Shown: positions 48,575 to 57,591, counted from the first letter of the stretch. The stretch: 64,000 nt of DNA from Formosa sp. Hel1_33_131 (GCA_949499105.1 CATEFX010000019.1:163797-227796); one strand, 5' to 3'. Program-made: numbers and translations. The notes: a model not told the origin generated them from the letters alone.

Positions 48575-49051
48575 TCACATCAAATGATTCAAGTTTACCT
48601 CATTGGTCGATTTACTTTGAGACAGCGCTACATAACTTTGAACATTGCTTAAATCGGCGATAATGGCGAGTTTGGTTAAGATAAATTGTTCATAGTCTTC
48701 AATATCAATCACCACTAATTTTAATAAATAATCGAAATTTCCCGAGACCCGATGGCATTCTACCACTTCTGGAAATCCTTGAATGGTGGTGACAAATTTT
48801 TCTAAATAACTACGTGTATGCCTTTTAATGGTGATTCCCACAAAAACGGTCAGTTTTAAACCCAATTTTTTAGAATCCAAAATGGCTGCATATTTCTTAA
48901 TAAATCCATTTTTTTCTAATTTTTTAATGCGCTCAAAAACAGGGGTCGTCGTCATCCCTAAGATGTCAGCTATATTTTTGATGGTACGGTTACTGTTTTC
49001 TTGTAATAACCGTAAGATTTTAATATCGGTTGTGTTTAGTTTATCAAGCAT
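48575..49051 (-). CDS. Lrp/AsnC family regulator of aromatic catabolism
   Basis: A protein (158 aa) with a winged HTH (LDKLNTTDIKILRLLQENSNRT, TTTPVFERIKKLEKNGFIKK) and a C-terminal RAM domain. It is divergent from hmgA by 192 bp, so it probably senses an amino acid (perhaps Tyr or Phe) or an intermediate and controls the operon. That role is inferred from position. Confidence 0.88.
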   Translation of the reverse strand: MLDKLNTTDIKILRLLQENSNRTIKNIADILGMTTTPVFERIKKLEKNGFIKKYAAILDSKKLGLKLTVFVGITIKRHTRSYLEKFVTTIQGFPEVVECHRVSGNFDYLLKLVVIDIEDYEQFILTKLAIIADLSNVQSYVALSQSKSTNEVNLNHLM

Positions 49052-49188
49052 CTAGAAAAAACATTTATTAATAATTAAATTAGCATCCTAAAAAAGAATA
49101 AAACACTTTATTAATACAAAAATACATATAAATATTCTTATTTAGAAACTGTTTTAGTAATAAACAAATAAGTAACTCATATTATCTA

Positions 49189-49196
49189 TAGATTTG
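49189..49196 (+). promoter_or_regulatory. -7 box upstream of hmgA
   Basis: TAGATTTG matches the TAnnTTTG consensus, 48 bp before the hmgA start. No clear -33 element was seen. Confidence 0.4.
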
Positions 49197-49243
49197 TTCT
49201 TGTCAATTATTTTAATAGTTCATGTTAATTTTAAACCCAATAT

Positions 49244-50407
49244 ATGCCTAGATATCATACGTTAGGAAAAATCCCAGCAAAGAGACACACCGTTTTTAAA
49301 GATGCAAACGGCCATTTTTATTATGAAGAATTGTTTGGCACGATTGGGTTTGATGGCATGTCATCATTAATGTATCACACCCAACGCCCCACACAGGTCA
49401 AAGCGATTCTAAAATCCTATGATGTCGCACCAAAGATTGCGGTTTCTAAAAATATGAAATCTTTAAAACTTGAGGGATTTAAGGTCGCACCAAAAGCTGA
49501 TTATTTAGAAAGTAGAACTTGCGTATTAACAAACAAGGAGTGTCAAATTAGTTTGGCAGCTCCAACAGAATCTCTAAAGAATTATTTCTACAAAAACACC
49601 GATTCTGATGAAGTCTTATTTATTCATAAAGGCTCCGGGAAACTAAGAACCCTTCTTGGGAATATTGATTTTAAATATGGTGATTACCTTGTAATCCCTA
49701 GAGGCATTATCTATCAAATTGAGTTTAACGATGCCGATAATCGACTCTTTATTGTCGAATCCAAGAGCCCCGTTTATACCCCAAAACGCTATCGAAATTG
49801 GTTTGGCCAACATGTAGAAGGCGCCCCTTATTGCGAAAGAGACCTCCACCCGCCTACCGAACTTGAAACTTTTAATGAAACAGGTGATTTTTTAATCAAG
49901 GTTAAAAAACAAGACACCCTACACGAATATATCTATGCCGCACATCCATTTAGTGTCGTCGGTTGGGATGGTTATAATTTCCCTTATAAGTTTTCTATTC
50001 ACGATTTTGAGCCTATAACGGGGATGATTCATCAACCACCGCCCGTGCATCAAACCTTTGAAACCAGCGCATTTGTGATCTGTTCGTTTGTTCCTCGACT
50101 GTATGATTACCACCCGAATTCGGTACCAGCACCCTACAACCATTCTAATATAGACTCCGATGAAGTGATCTATTATGTGGATGGCGATTTTATGAGTCGT
50201 AAAGACATCGATCAAGGGAGTGTGACGCTGCATCCTGCCGGCATTCCGCACGGACCACATCCTGGAACAATGGAAAAAAGTATTGGTAAAAAAGAAACTT
50301 TTGAACTCGCTGTGATGGTGGACACGTTTAGTCCATTAATGGTGACTGAAGAAGCCCTTAAAATAAGTGACGAATCGTATTATAAATCCTGGTTAAATAA
50401 GAACTAA
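49244..50407 (+). CDS. hmgA: homogentisate 1,2-dioxygenase
   Basis: A non-haem iron cupin dioxygenase (387 aa) that opens the homogentisate ring to maleylacetoacetate. The iron ligands lie in the C-terminal region: the His/Glu segment in HSNIDSDEVIYYVDG and the final His in PAGIPHGPHPG, with PPPVHQTFE upstream. First gene of the Phe/Tyr breakdown operon; hppD starts one base after its stop. Confidence 0.95.
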   Translation: MPRYHTLGKIPAKRHTVFKDANGHFYYEELFGTIGFDGMSSLMYHTQRPTQVKAILKSYDVAPKIAVSKNMKSLKLEGFKVAPKADYLESRTCVLTNKECQISLAAPTESLKNYFYKNTDSDEVLFIHKGSGKLRTLLGNIDFKYGDYLVIPRGIIYQIEFNDADNRLFIVESKSPVYTPKRYRNWFGQHVEGAPYCERDLHPPTELETFNETGDFLIKVKKQDTLHEYIYAAHPFSVVGWDGYNFPYKFSIHDFEPITGMIHQPPPVHQTFETSAFVICSFVPRLYDYHPNSVPAPYNHSNIDSDEVIYYVDGDFMSRKDIDQGSVTLHPAGIPHGPHPGTMEKSIGKKETFELAVMVDTFSPLMVTEEALKISDESYYKSWLNKN

Positions 50408-50408
50408 A

Positions 50409-51569
50409 ATGGAACCTACAAAAACTATTGAAGAATTACAAAATTTTAATTTCGAGATTAAAAAAATATTTGATGACGCTCAGGATTTTTTACCTATTGT
50501 AGGTACGGACTACGTTGAACTGTATGTAGGAAATGCCAAACAAAGTGCCCATTATTACAAAACCGCTTTTGGATTTCAGTCGGAAGCCTACGCAGGCCTT
50601 GAAACTGGACTCAAAAACATCGCATCCTATGTTCTAAAACAAGGCAAGATTCGACTCGTTTTAACCACCTCATTAGAAGAAGGCAGTGTTATTAATAAGC
50701 ATATTGATCTGCATGGTGACGGCGTTAAAATAATTGCGTTGCATGTTGAAGATGCCACAAAAGCATTTAATGAAACGGTCAAAAGAGGCGCGAAACCGTT
50801 TCTGGAACCTACTGAAGAAAGTGATACACATGGAACCATCATCAAATCGGGGATTTATACTTATGGAGAAACCGTGCATCTTTTTATCGAGAGAAAGAAT
50901 TATTCGGGTTTATTTCTTCCAGGGTACAGAAAATGGGAATCTCATTACAATCCCGAAAACGTTGGCCTAAAATACATTGATCATATTGTTGGAAATGTCG
51001 ATTGGGATGAAATGAATACTTGGTGTAAATTTTATCAAGAAGTGATGGGCTTTGCGCAAATAATTTCTTTTGATGACAACGATATTTCTACCGAGTTCAC
51101 GGCACTGATGAGTAAAGTGATGAGTAATGGAAATGGCCGTATCAAATTTCCGATTAATGAACCTGCTGAGGGAAAGAAAAAATCGCAAATCGAAGAATAT
51201 TTAGATTTCTATAAGGGTGCTGGTGTGCAACACTTGGCTTTAGCGACGGATGATATTGCCAAAACAGTGCAAGAGATGAAAAATAGAGGGGTCGAATTTT
51301 TATACGTTCCTGAAACTTATTACGATGATTTATTAGAACGTGTGGGAGAAATTGATGAAGATTTAAGTACCTTAAAAAAACACGGTGTTTTAATTGACAG
51401 AGATGAAGAAGGGTATTTATTACAGATTTTCACAAAACCAGTCTTAGATCGTCCCACCATGTTTTTTGAAATCATTCAACGTAAAGGCGCACAATCGTTT
51501 GGAAAAGGAAATTTTAAAGCCCTTTTTGAAGCCATTGAAAGAGAACAAGACAATAGAGGCACCCTTTAA
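50409..51569 (+). CDS. hppD: 4-hydroxyphenylpyruvate dioxygenase
   Basis: An Fe(II) dioxygenase (386 aa) of the VOC fold that converts hydroxyphenylpyruvate to homogentisate. Two VOC halves are seen (about 25-165 and 185-370). Iron ligands: His in IDHIVGNVD, His in VQHLALATDDI and Glu in FFEIIQRKG. Packed against hmgA. Confidence 0.96.
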   Translation: MEPTKTIEELQNFNFEIKKIFDDAQDFLPIVGTDYVELYVGNAKQSAHYYKTAFGFQSEAYAGLETGLKNIASYVLKQGKIRLVLTTSLEEGSVINKHIDLHGDGVKIIALHVEDATKAFNETVKRGAKPFLEPTEESDTHGTIIKSGIYTYGETVHLFIERKNYSGLFLPGYRKWESHYNPENVGLKYIDHIVGNVDWDEMNTWCKFYQEVMGFAQIISFDDNDISTEFTALMSKVMSNGNGRIKFPINEPAEGKKKSQIEEYLDFYKGAGVQHLALATDDIAKTVQEMKNRGVEFLYVPETYYDDLLERVGEIDEDLSTLKKHGVLIDRDEEGYLLQIFTKPVLDRPTMFFEIIQRKGAQSFGKGNFKALFEAIEREQDNRGTL

Positions 51570-51580
51570 ATTTAAAATCA

Positions 51581-53338
51581 ATGTTGAACCATGAAGAACA
51601 GACGATGCCATTTAATCGCGTAACTGAAAAGTTACCTAAACATCTTCATAAATTTATGGTTCAACAGCCTTACAGTGCGTATACAGCCCAAAACCAAGCG
51701 GTGTGGCGGTATGTGATGCGTTTAAACATCAGTACCCTAAAGCATCGTGCCCATGAGAGCTATATCAATGGGCTAAAAAAAACGGGGATTGATGAAAACG
51801 CCATCCCTGAAATGGAGGGCATGAATCGAATTCTAAAAAATATTGGATGGGCTGCCGTTGCCGTTGATGGATTTATTCCACCAAATGCCTTTATGGAGTT
51901 TCAAGCGTATAATGTGTTGGTGATTTCCTCTGACATTCGAACGATCGATCACATTAATTACACGCCTGCTCCCGACATTATTCACGAAGCGGCGGGCCAT
52001 GCCCCCATCATTGCAAATCCAGAATACTCAGAATACCTCAGACGTTTGGGTGAAATCGGATGTAAAGCCATCGCATCCCCAAAAGACGACGCGATGTATG
52101 AAGCCATTCGATGGTTGTCCATTTTAAAAGAAAACCCGCAGTCTTCAGAAATTGAAATTAGCGCTGCAACCAATCACGTTCACAAACTTCAGACCCAAAT
52201 GGGAACGCTTTCTGAAATGGCACAACTAAGAAATTTACACTGGTGGACGGTTGAATACGGGCTTATTGGGACGCTCGACACCCCCAAACTTTACGGCGCC
52301 GGACTGTTGTCTTCTATTGAAGAAAGTGCGTTGTGCTTAAAAAAAGAGGTGAAAAAAATACCGTATTCAATTGATGCAGCCAACGTTAATTTTGATATTA
52401 CAAACACACAACCCCAATTATTTGTGATTCCTAACTTTTCAAGTCTTAGCTTTGTTTTAGAAAAATTTGCAAATACTATGGCGATACGAACCGGCGGACT
52501 CGAAGGATTACAAAAACTCATCACTTCTAAAAAATTAGGAACCATCGAATTAAGTACAGGGATTCAAATTTCTGGAATTTTTAATGCGGGGATCGAAGCC
52601 AATAACACCCCCATTTATTACCAAACCAATAGCCCTACAGCCCTCTCTTTTGAGGGGACAGAATTGATCGGGCATGGCACCGAACATCATGCTAATGGTT
52701 TTGGAAGTCCAATTGGTCGATTAGAAGGCATCAATATTGCGATTGAAGATATGTCGCCCAAAGATTTAGAAGTTTATGGGATTATAGAAGGCCAAACGAC
52801 CCGACTTCAATTTGAAGGTGGCGTGACGGTTGAAGGAGAAATTATTACTGGAAAAAGAGATCTCCAGGGTAAAATTATTTTAATCACTTTTAAAAACTGT
52901 AAAGTAACCTATCTTGAGGACGTCTTATTTGATCCGAGTTGGGGCGTTTATGATATGGCGATTGGAAAACACATTCAGTCGGCATTTGCTGGGCCAGCAG
53001 ATTCCGATTCATTTGATGATTTTTACACCCTATCCGATAAAAAAACTACCAAAATAACGTATTCTGAAAACGAAAAGCAGCTACATAATTTGTATGAAAA
53101 AGTATCGCAAATTAGAACTTCCAAATTAATTGAAACCGATGCCATCGCTGCGATTCTAGATGAAGTTACCAACACCTATCCCTCGGAATGGCTACTTTTA
53201 TTAAACTTATATGAATTGGTTTACGACAAAGAGGTCTCTTTAAGTACTAAAATTCATAAACAATTACTTAAATTGAAACAAAACAAACAATTTTCTAAGC
53301 TGATCCATGATGGCTTGGAGTTAATTATTAAAAAATAA
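51581..53338 (+). CDS. aromatic amino acid hydroxylase with long C-terminal extension
   Basis: This protein (585 aa) has a pterin-dependent hydroxylase domain in the N-terminal half. Iron ligands are two His in DIIHEAAGHAP (about 131-141) and the Glu in WWTVEYGLIG (about 220). The reaction is probably phenylalanine to tyrosine, given the operon. Typical bacterial enzymes have 260-300 residues; here about 300 more residues follow with no motif I recognise. Carbinolamine dehydratase (phhB) is not seen in the operon. Confidence 0.9.
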   Translation: MLNHEEQTMPFNRVTEKLPKHLHKFMVQQPYSAYTAQNQAVWRYVMRLNISTLKHRAHESYINGLKKTGIDENAIPEMEGMNRILKNIGWAAVAVDGFIPPNAFMEFQAYNVLVISSDIRTIDHINYTPAPDIIHEAAGHAPIIANPEYSEYLRRLGEIGCKAIASPKDDAMYEAIRWLSILKENPQSSEIEISAATNHVHKLQTQMGTLSEMAQLRNLHWWTVEYGLIGTLDTPKLYGAGLLSSIEESALCLKKEVKKIPYSIDAANVNFDITNTQPQLFVIPNFSSLSFVLEKFANTMAIRTGGLEGLQKLITSKKLGTIELSTGIQISGIFNAGIEANNTPIYYQTNSPTALSFEGTELIGHGTEHHANGFGSPIGRLEGINIAIEDMSPKDLEVYGIIEGQTTRLQFEGGVTVEGEIITGKRDLQGKIILITFKNCKVTYLEDVLFDPSWGVYDMAIGKHIQSAFAGPADSDSFDDFYTLSDKKTTKITYSENEKQLHNLYEKVSQIRTSKLIETDAIAAILDEVTNTYPSEWLLLLNLYELVYDKEVSLSTKIHKQLLKLKQNKQFSKLIHDGLELIIKK

Positions 53339-53341
53339 CCT

Positions 53342-54577
53342 ATGCAGTCTTGGATTAAAATTGATCAACATTCAGATTTTAGTATCTATAATTTACCGTT
53401 TGGAGTTTTCTCCGAATCAGATCCTATCAAACGCGTTGGAGTGGCAATTGGAGACCAAGTATTAGACCTCTATGCCGCGTTTGAATTGGGTATTTTTAAA
53501 GATGTAGACTTTGATGTGAAAGTTTTAGAATCGGACTCCTTAAATAATTTTATTGCCTTAGGGAAATCGACCACTGTAAAAGTCAGAGAACTGATTCAAG
53601 CCGAATTATGCACTGCAAATTCTGTATTGAAATCACACCCCTCCGTATTTATCAAACAAAGCTCCGTACAGATGCATTTGCCTGTAAAAGTGGGTGATTA
53701 TACCGATTTTTATTCGAGTATCGAACACGCCACCAATATAGGGACCATGTTTAGAGATCCTGACAATGCATTGCTCCCAAACTGGAAGCATTTGCCAGTT
53801 GGATATCATGGACGGGCTTCCTCAATTATTGTGAGTGGTGAAAACGTTTACCGCCCAAAAGGACAAGTGGTTTTAGACCCCAACGCCCCCCCTAGTTTTC
53901 AAGCATCGACTCGGGTTGATTTTGAATTAGAAATGGGGTTTATCCTCGGTAAACCAACCAAGCTTGGGGACTCTATTTCGACGGCTGTTGCTGAGGAGTA
54001 TATTTTTGGAAAGGTATTATTTAACGACTGGTCTGCACGCGACATTCAAAAATGGGAATACGTACCCTTAGGTCCCTTTTTGGCCAAAAGTTTTGCGTCA
54101 TCTATGTCGCCATGGGTGGTGACTTTAGAAGCACTAGAGCCCTTTAAAATTTCGGGTCCGACGCAACAACCCGCTGTACTGCCTTATCTGAGTTTTGAGG
54201 GTCCAAAAAATTATGACATTCAGTTAGAAGTCTCTATTCAACCTAAAAATTGCCAAGAAACAGTGGTAAGTCAGTCCAATTTTAAATATATGTATTGGAA
54301 CATGAACCAACAATTGGCGCATCATACCGTGAACGGCTGTAATTTGAATGTGGGCGATTTAATGGCGTCCGGAACGATCAGTGGAAAACGTTCCGATTCG
54401 TATGGCTCCATGCTCGAATTATCGTGGGCAGGCTCCAAACCTGTAGAATTAACGGAAGGCGGCACCCGAAAATTTATTGAAGATAATGATACCGTGATTA
54501 TGAGAGGCCATTGCCAAAAAGGCGCGATCCGTGTCGGATTTGGAGCGGTGAAATCAACATTACTAAAAGCTAAATAA
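53342..54577 (+). CDS. fahA: fumarylacetoacetase
   Basis: The last enzyme (411 aa) of tyrosine breakdown, cleaving fumarylacetoacetate into fumarate and acetoacetate. The metal site and active region are in DYTDFYSSIEHATNIGTMFR, GRASSIIVSG and FELEMGFI, and the C-terminal GTISGKRSDSYGSMLELSW block is complete. It follows the hydroxylase by 3 bp. Confidence 0.96.
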   Translation: MQSWIKIDQHSDFSIYNLPFGVFSESDPIKRVGVAIGDQVLDLYAAFELGIFKDVDFDVKVLESDSLNNFIALGKSTTVKVRELIQAELCTANSVLKSHPSVFIKQSSVQMHLPVKVGDYTDFYSSIEHATNIGTMFRDPDNALLPNWKHLPVGYHGRASSIIVSGENVYRPKGQVVLDPNAPPSFQASTRVDFELEMGFILGKPTKLGDSISTAVAEEYIFGKVLFNDWSARDIQKWEYVPLGPFLAKSFASSMSPWVVTLEALEPFKISGPTQQPAVLPYLSFEGPKNYDIQLEVSIQPKNCQETVVSQSNFKYMYWNMNQQLAHHTVNGCNLNVGDLMASGTISGKRSDSYGSMLELSWAGSKPVELTEGGTRKFIEDNDTVIMRGHCQKGAIRVGFGAVKSTLLKAK

Positions 54578-54582
54578 AAATT

Positions 54583-55215
54583 ATGTCGACCATCAAATCA
54601 TTTGACCCCGAATTTTTAGAGACAAGAGCCATTCATAAATTGCTCTCCTCCTCGATTGCCCCCAGACCAATTGCGTTTGCAAGTACGATTGATGCAAAGG
54701 GGAATGTGAACCTAAGTCCGTTTAGTTTTTTTAATGTCTTTAGTACCAATCCCCCGATTTTAATTTTTTCACCCGCCAGACGTGTGCGTGATAATACCAC
54801 CAAACATACCCTACAAAACGCAGCAGAAACAAAAGAAGTGGTGATCAATATTGTTGATTTTTCGATGGTGGAACAAATGTCACAATCCAGTAACGAGTAT
54901 GCCAAAGGCGTCAATGAATTTATAGAAACAGGACTCACCGAAGTTCCCTCCCTTAAAGTAAAACCGCCTCGGGTTTTGGAATCTCCAGTTTCTTTTGAGT
55001 GTGTGGTGGACAACATTATTTCACTTGGTGAACATGGCGGTGCTGGGCAATTAGTCATCGCCAAAGTGGTGCATATTCATGTCAAATCGGACTTGTTAGA
55101 TGCTAATGACCAAATTGATCCTGTAAAATTAGACCTCGTTGCACGTTTGGGCGGCGATTGGTATACACGAGTGACGAATGCGAGTTTGTTTAAAATTCCA
55201 AAACCTAAAGGGTGA
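54583..55215 (+). CDS. flavin reductase-like FMN-binding protein
   Basis: A protein (210 aa) of the flavin reductase/DIM6-NTAB fold: SSSIAPRPIAFASTID near the start, NLSPFSFFNVFSTNPP and later GQLVIAKVVHIHV. It would bind FMN and may feed reduced flavin to an oxygenase. It is the last gene of the aromatic operon, 5 bp after fahA. No partner oxygenase is identified. After it the accessory region begins. Confidence 0.85.
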   Translation: MSTIKSFDPEFLETRAIHKLLSSSIAPRPIAFASTIDAKGNVNLSPFSFFNVFSTNPPILIFSPARRVRDNTTKHTLQNAAETKEVVINIVDFSMVEQMSQSSNEYAKGVNEFIETGLTEVPSLKVKPPRVLESPVSFECVVDNIISLGEHGGAGQLVIAKVVHIHVKSDLLDANDQIDPVKLDLVARLGGDWYTRVTNASLFKIPKPKG

Positions 55216-55253
55216 TTTTTAGTTTAGAAATTTAAATAGTTTATGAGATGCTA

Positions 55254-55280
55254 CGAAGTCACAGACTTCGCAGAGCGGGG
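55254..55280 (+). repeat. REP-like hairpin element
   Basis: CGAAGTC-ACA-GACTTCG (perfect 7-bp stem) followed by CAGAGCGGGG. It belongs to the hairpin family around the RAYT gene and is the first element past the aromatic operon. Confidence 0.75.
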
Positions 55281-55306
55281 ATAATATCAATAACTATTTT
55301 ACATAC

Positions 55307-55801
55307 TTACTCACCACAATCAATAAACTTCTGCTTTTTATTATAATGAACTTTATAAATGAAAGCATCTCTTTCAAATATTAATTTTGAATTTCTGTAT
55401 ATAGTTATCTTTTTATTAAACCCCATATTATAATTGACAGAATCGCCTATATTAATTTTTTGAGTTACTCCTAATGAATTAGGCATAGAAATAGCACCAA
55501 TATATTTTATGGTATTTTCATAAACTGAAGCAACAAAATTATTTTCTACACTAAATTGGTATCCAATAGTCTTATTTGTATTTATTTTTTTAAGACATAA
55601 AAAACCCTGACCACGTTCTTTTTCATAGGTAGAAATAACTATACCTGAAAAATAAAATTTTTCTTTTTCTAGAGTTTTATAAAATGTCTTTTTATATTCT
55701 TCTTTTTGCTTGATGTTACTGGAAGTATTGCTGTAAATAATTAAAATTAGTACTGCAAAAACCAAAATAATTAAACCTAATCTTTTATATATTATACTCA
55801 T
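55307..55801 (-). CDS. membrane-anchored protein of unknown function
   Basis: A protein (164 aa) with one N-terminal hydrophobic helix (about 8-24), then a mostly soluble part rich in Lys, Ile and Tyr that may be beta-rich (YFSGIVISTYEKERGQGF). Not recognised. Its very AT-rich codon use differs from the housekeeping neighbours, as in much of this accessory stretch. Confidence 0.6.
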   Translation of the reverse strand: MSIIYKRLGLIILVFAVLILIIYSNTSSNIKQKEEYKKTFYKTLEKEKFYFSGIVISTYEKERGQGFLCLKKINTNKTIGYQFSVENNFVASVYENTIKYIGAISMPNSLGVTQKINIGDSVNYNMGFNKKITIYRNSKLIFERDAFIYKVHYNKKQKFIDCGE

Positions 55802-55813
55802 ATTTTAGCTACA

Positions 55814-56173
55814 TTACTTTTTCATTGTTGACAAAATTGAAAAAGGAGTAGGAATTGACCCTAAATAGTTTGATTGTCCAACTGAAGTTGTTAAGCCAAT
55901 TTTAACTCCTCCAGTTAACGCTATTTGAGGGCCAACACTTCCGTGTACACCTGCCGCAATAAAAGTCCAAGTTCCTCCATATATATCAGCTGCTGTTTGA
56001 ACATAAGCTATTGAACCACTTAATTCAAAACCAATAGACGCTCCAGCTCCAATAGAATTTTTATAAAACACTCCTTCTAAACTATTTTGGCTTATGTTTT
56101 TTGCGTCACCATCATAAAATCCAATAAAACCTTCAAAATCTAAACCTACAGAGACATCAACTTCTGTACCCAT
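55814..56173 (-). CDS. glycine-rich protein, possibly a broken 3' part
   Basis: From the first ATG at 56173 the product is 119 aa, with alternating hydrophobic and Gly/Ser residues (SIGAGASIGFELSGSIAY, GSVGPQIALTGGVKIG) that suggest transmembrane or barrel strands. The frame is open further upstream and overlaps the next lipoprotein frame (56157-56360) in another phase, so the two may be parts of one gene joined by a frameshift or deletion. Not recognised. Confidence 0.45.
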   Translation of the reverse strand: MGTEVDVSVGLDFEGFIGFYDGDAKNISQNSLEGVFYKNSIGAGASIGFELSGSIAYVQTAADIYGGTWTFIAAGVHGSVGPQIALTGGVKIGLTTSVGQSNYLGSIPTPFSILSTMKK

Positions 56174-56360
56174 TGCGAGCTTGATAGTTAGGAAAGGCTG
56201 TATGATTATAATCTTGCAACACAAGAACGTCTTTTAGTTCGCCGATCGTTCCTAATTGTAAATTCTGAGTCGTTTGAGTTTGAAGCTCTTGCTGAACAGT
56301 CATGGTTTTACAGCTGAAAAGCCCCACGACAATGAGCGGAGTTATTAAATACTTTTTCAT
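56157..56360 (-). CDS. short lipoprotein, perhaps truncated
   Basis: A product of 67 aa with a clear lipoprotein signal (MKKYLITPLIVVGLFSCKT; cysteine at 17) and only 50 mature residues ending in an abrupt NYQARNGYRS. Downstream coding-like sequence continues in another frame. It may be the 5' part of a split gene. Its ATG overlaps the stop of the frame before it. Confidence 0.5.
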   Translation of the reverse strand: MKKYLITPLIVVGLFSCKTMTVQQELQTQTTQNLQLGTIGELKDVLVLQDYNHTAFPNYQARNGYRS

Positions 56361-56569
56361 AAGATAGAGGGAGTTCTAGTTGAAGAATCTCTGTAGATTA
56401 AAATTAATTTTGATTGATTTTGGTAAGAACCCTTTTTATCTGTACGTTTCAACCGCACTATTTGATAAACTTCGTAGTAGACACGTTGGTAGAGTGCTTT
56501 AAAACGGCGTCGCTTAGCAGTCACTTTATCGTCATAAGAACAGACTACAATTGAGGTATTGAGTTGCAT
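56357..56569 (-). CDS. small basic open frame of unknown role
   Basis: A frame of 70 aa rich in Lys, Arg and Tyr (DDKVTAKRRRFKALYQR) with an ATGA overlap onto the lipoprotein start, which suggests coupled translation. No family recognised. It may be a gene remnant. Confidence 0.35.
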   Translation of the reverse strand: MQLNTSIVVCSYDDKVTAKRRRFKALYQRVYYEVYQIVRLKRTDKKGSYQNQSKLILIYRDSSTRTPSIL

Positions 56570-56736
56570 TTTAGGTTAAGTTTATATTGGGCTTCACTAA
56601 AGTAAGAAAAAAATTGACACCTAGTACATAAACTTCAAATTTGTGTAAAACAGAGGCGTCTTTAACATTGCACATCGTCCTGAGTTTACTTCGTATTTAG
56701 ATTTTTAATATTAGTGCCACGCTATAACGTGACGGG

Positions 56737-56828
56737 GGTATAGCTTAGTAGTTTGAATTAAACAAACTTATTGTAATTGTTTTTGTTTTCTTACTCTGTA
56801 CGCCACTAGTTACAAACTAGCGGGAGCG
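56737..56828. repeat. 92-bp direct repeat on the 3' side of RAYT
   Basis: Runs from GGTATAGCTTAGTAG to AACTAGCGGGAGCG and nearly matches 57592-57683. It includes the hairpin CTAGTT-ACA-AACTAG (56806-56820). Immediately left of it is a weaker CACG/CGTG hairpin with an ACGGGGG tail (56718-56738). Together the two copies bracket the transposase gene, 855 bp apart. Confidence 0.88.
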
Positions 56829-56856
56829 GAGGCTAAAAGTCCGCACTATCGGGCAA

Positions 56857-56936
56857 ATACCTTATGTGGATATCTTAAAATATGCAACATAAAATTTTAA
56901 CAATTTTTACTTGTTTTAATCATAGAACACGGGGTT
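56857..56936. repeat. dispersed 80-bp module shared with 3171-3250
   Basis: AT-rich stretch ending in AACACGGGG that is the counterpart of the module beside the 2.8-3.1 kb repeats. The best run is AAAATTTTAACAATTTTTAC. Confidence 0.7.
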
Positions 56937-56939
56937 GCA

Positions 56940-56969
56940 CGGACTACAAGTCCGCACTATAGAGGTGGG
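56940..56969 (+). repeat. REP-like hairpin at the 3' end of RAYT
   Basis: CGGACT-ACA-AGTCCG followed by CACTATAGAGGTGGG. It lies a few bases past the transposase stop codon. Confidence 0.7.
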
Positions 56970-56975
56970 CACTCG

Positions 56976-57533
56976 TTACCCCAAGAAACCTGTTTCATCT
57001 ATTCTAAGTACTGTATGATTTCCTTGAAAGTTTCTTGCACTTGAGTATTTATAATCTACAACATTGGTTACAAATCCGCTTTCTACTGGATTGTTATGGA
57101 TATAATCTATCTTTTGTCTGATAACTTTTTCACTCCATAATTCTATAGGTTTGTTATGATGTTGCCAAAATTGATACTTACTTGTTGTAGCGTTCTTTTT
57201 TCCTGCTCGCTCAAACATCCATAATAACCATTCTTTTCTGCTTTCTTGTGGATTGTTCTCTATAGTTTCTATTACTTTTTTTGAAGTATGTCGTTTAAAA
57301 TCTCTTAGTAATTCTGAAGGTTGTTCATTGGCTGACCTAAATATAAAATGAATATGGCTTGGCATAAAACAATATGCGTATAATTCCATGCCTTTTTCTT
57401 GCCTACAGTAAGTTACACTTTCTGCCAACACATCAAAATAAACCTGTCTTGTAAAAACATCTATCCAATTTATTGTTGCAAAACTTACAAAGTACAAACC
57501 TACCTTATTATGAAATTTATAGTTTCTACTCAT
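56976..57533 (-). CDS. REP-associated tyrosine transposase (IS200-like Y1 family)
   Basis: A protein (185 aa) from the ATG at 57533. The HUH metal site is His60 and His62 in PSHIHFIF, and the family hallmark KIDYIHNNPVESGFV with DYKYSSARNF follows at 141-169. It is a single-domain transposase without terminal inverted repeats, surrounded by palindromic elements, which defines a RAYT. These mobilise or process REP sequences as single-stranded DNA. The usual GYxD-like Tyr before the YIHNNP block is replaced by HHNKPIELW, so the catalytic tyrosine is uncertain. An upstream frame extension to 57620 would include a hairpin and is unlikely. Confidence 0.88.
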   Translation of the reverse strand: MSRNYKFHNKVGLYFVSFATINWIDVFTRQVYFDVLAESVTYCRQEKGMELYAYCFMPSHIHFIFRSANEQPSELLRDFKRHTSKKVIETIENNPQESRKEWLLWMFERAGKKNATTSKYQFWQHHNKPIELWSEKVIRQKIDYIHNNPVESGFVTNVVDYKYSSARNFQGNHTVLRIDETGFLG

Positions 57534-57573
57534 AGCTGGATCAAAGTACAAAAATAAAACGAAACTGCTACCG

Positions 57574-57587
57574 CTAGCATTTGCTAG
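57574..57587 (-). repeat. inverted REP-like hairpin upstream of RAYT
   Basis: CTAGCA-TT-TGCTAG. On the minus strand it is followed by CGGTAGCAG, like the tail of the element at 57859, so it faces the opposite way to the others. It sits 41 bp upstream of the transposase start codon. Confidence 0.7.
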
Positions 57588-57591
57588 TGGC

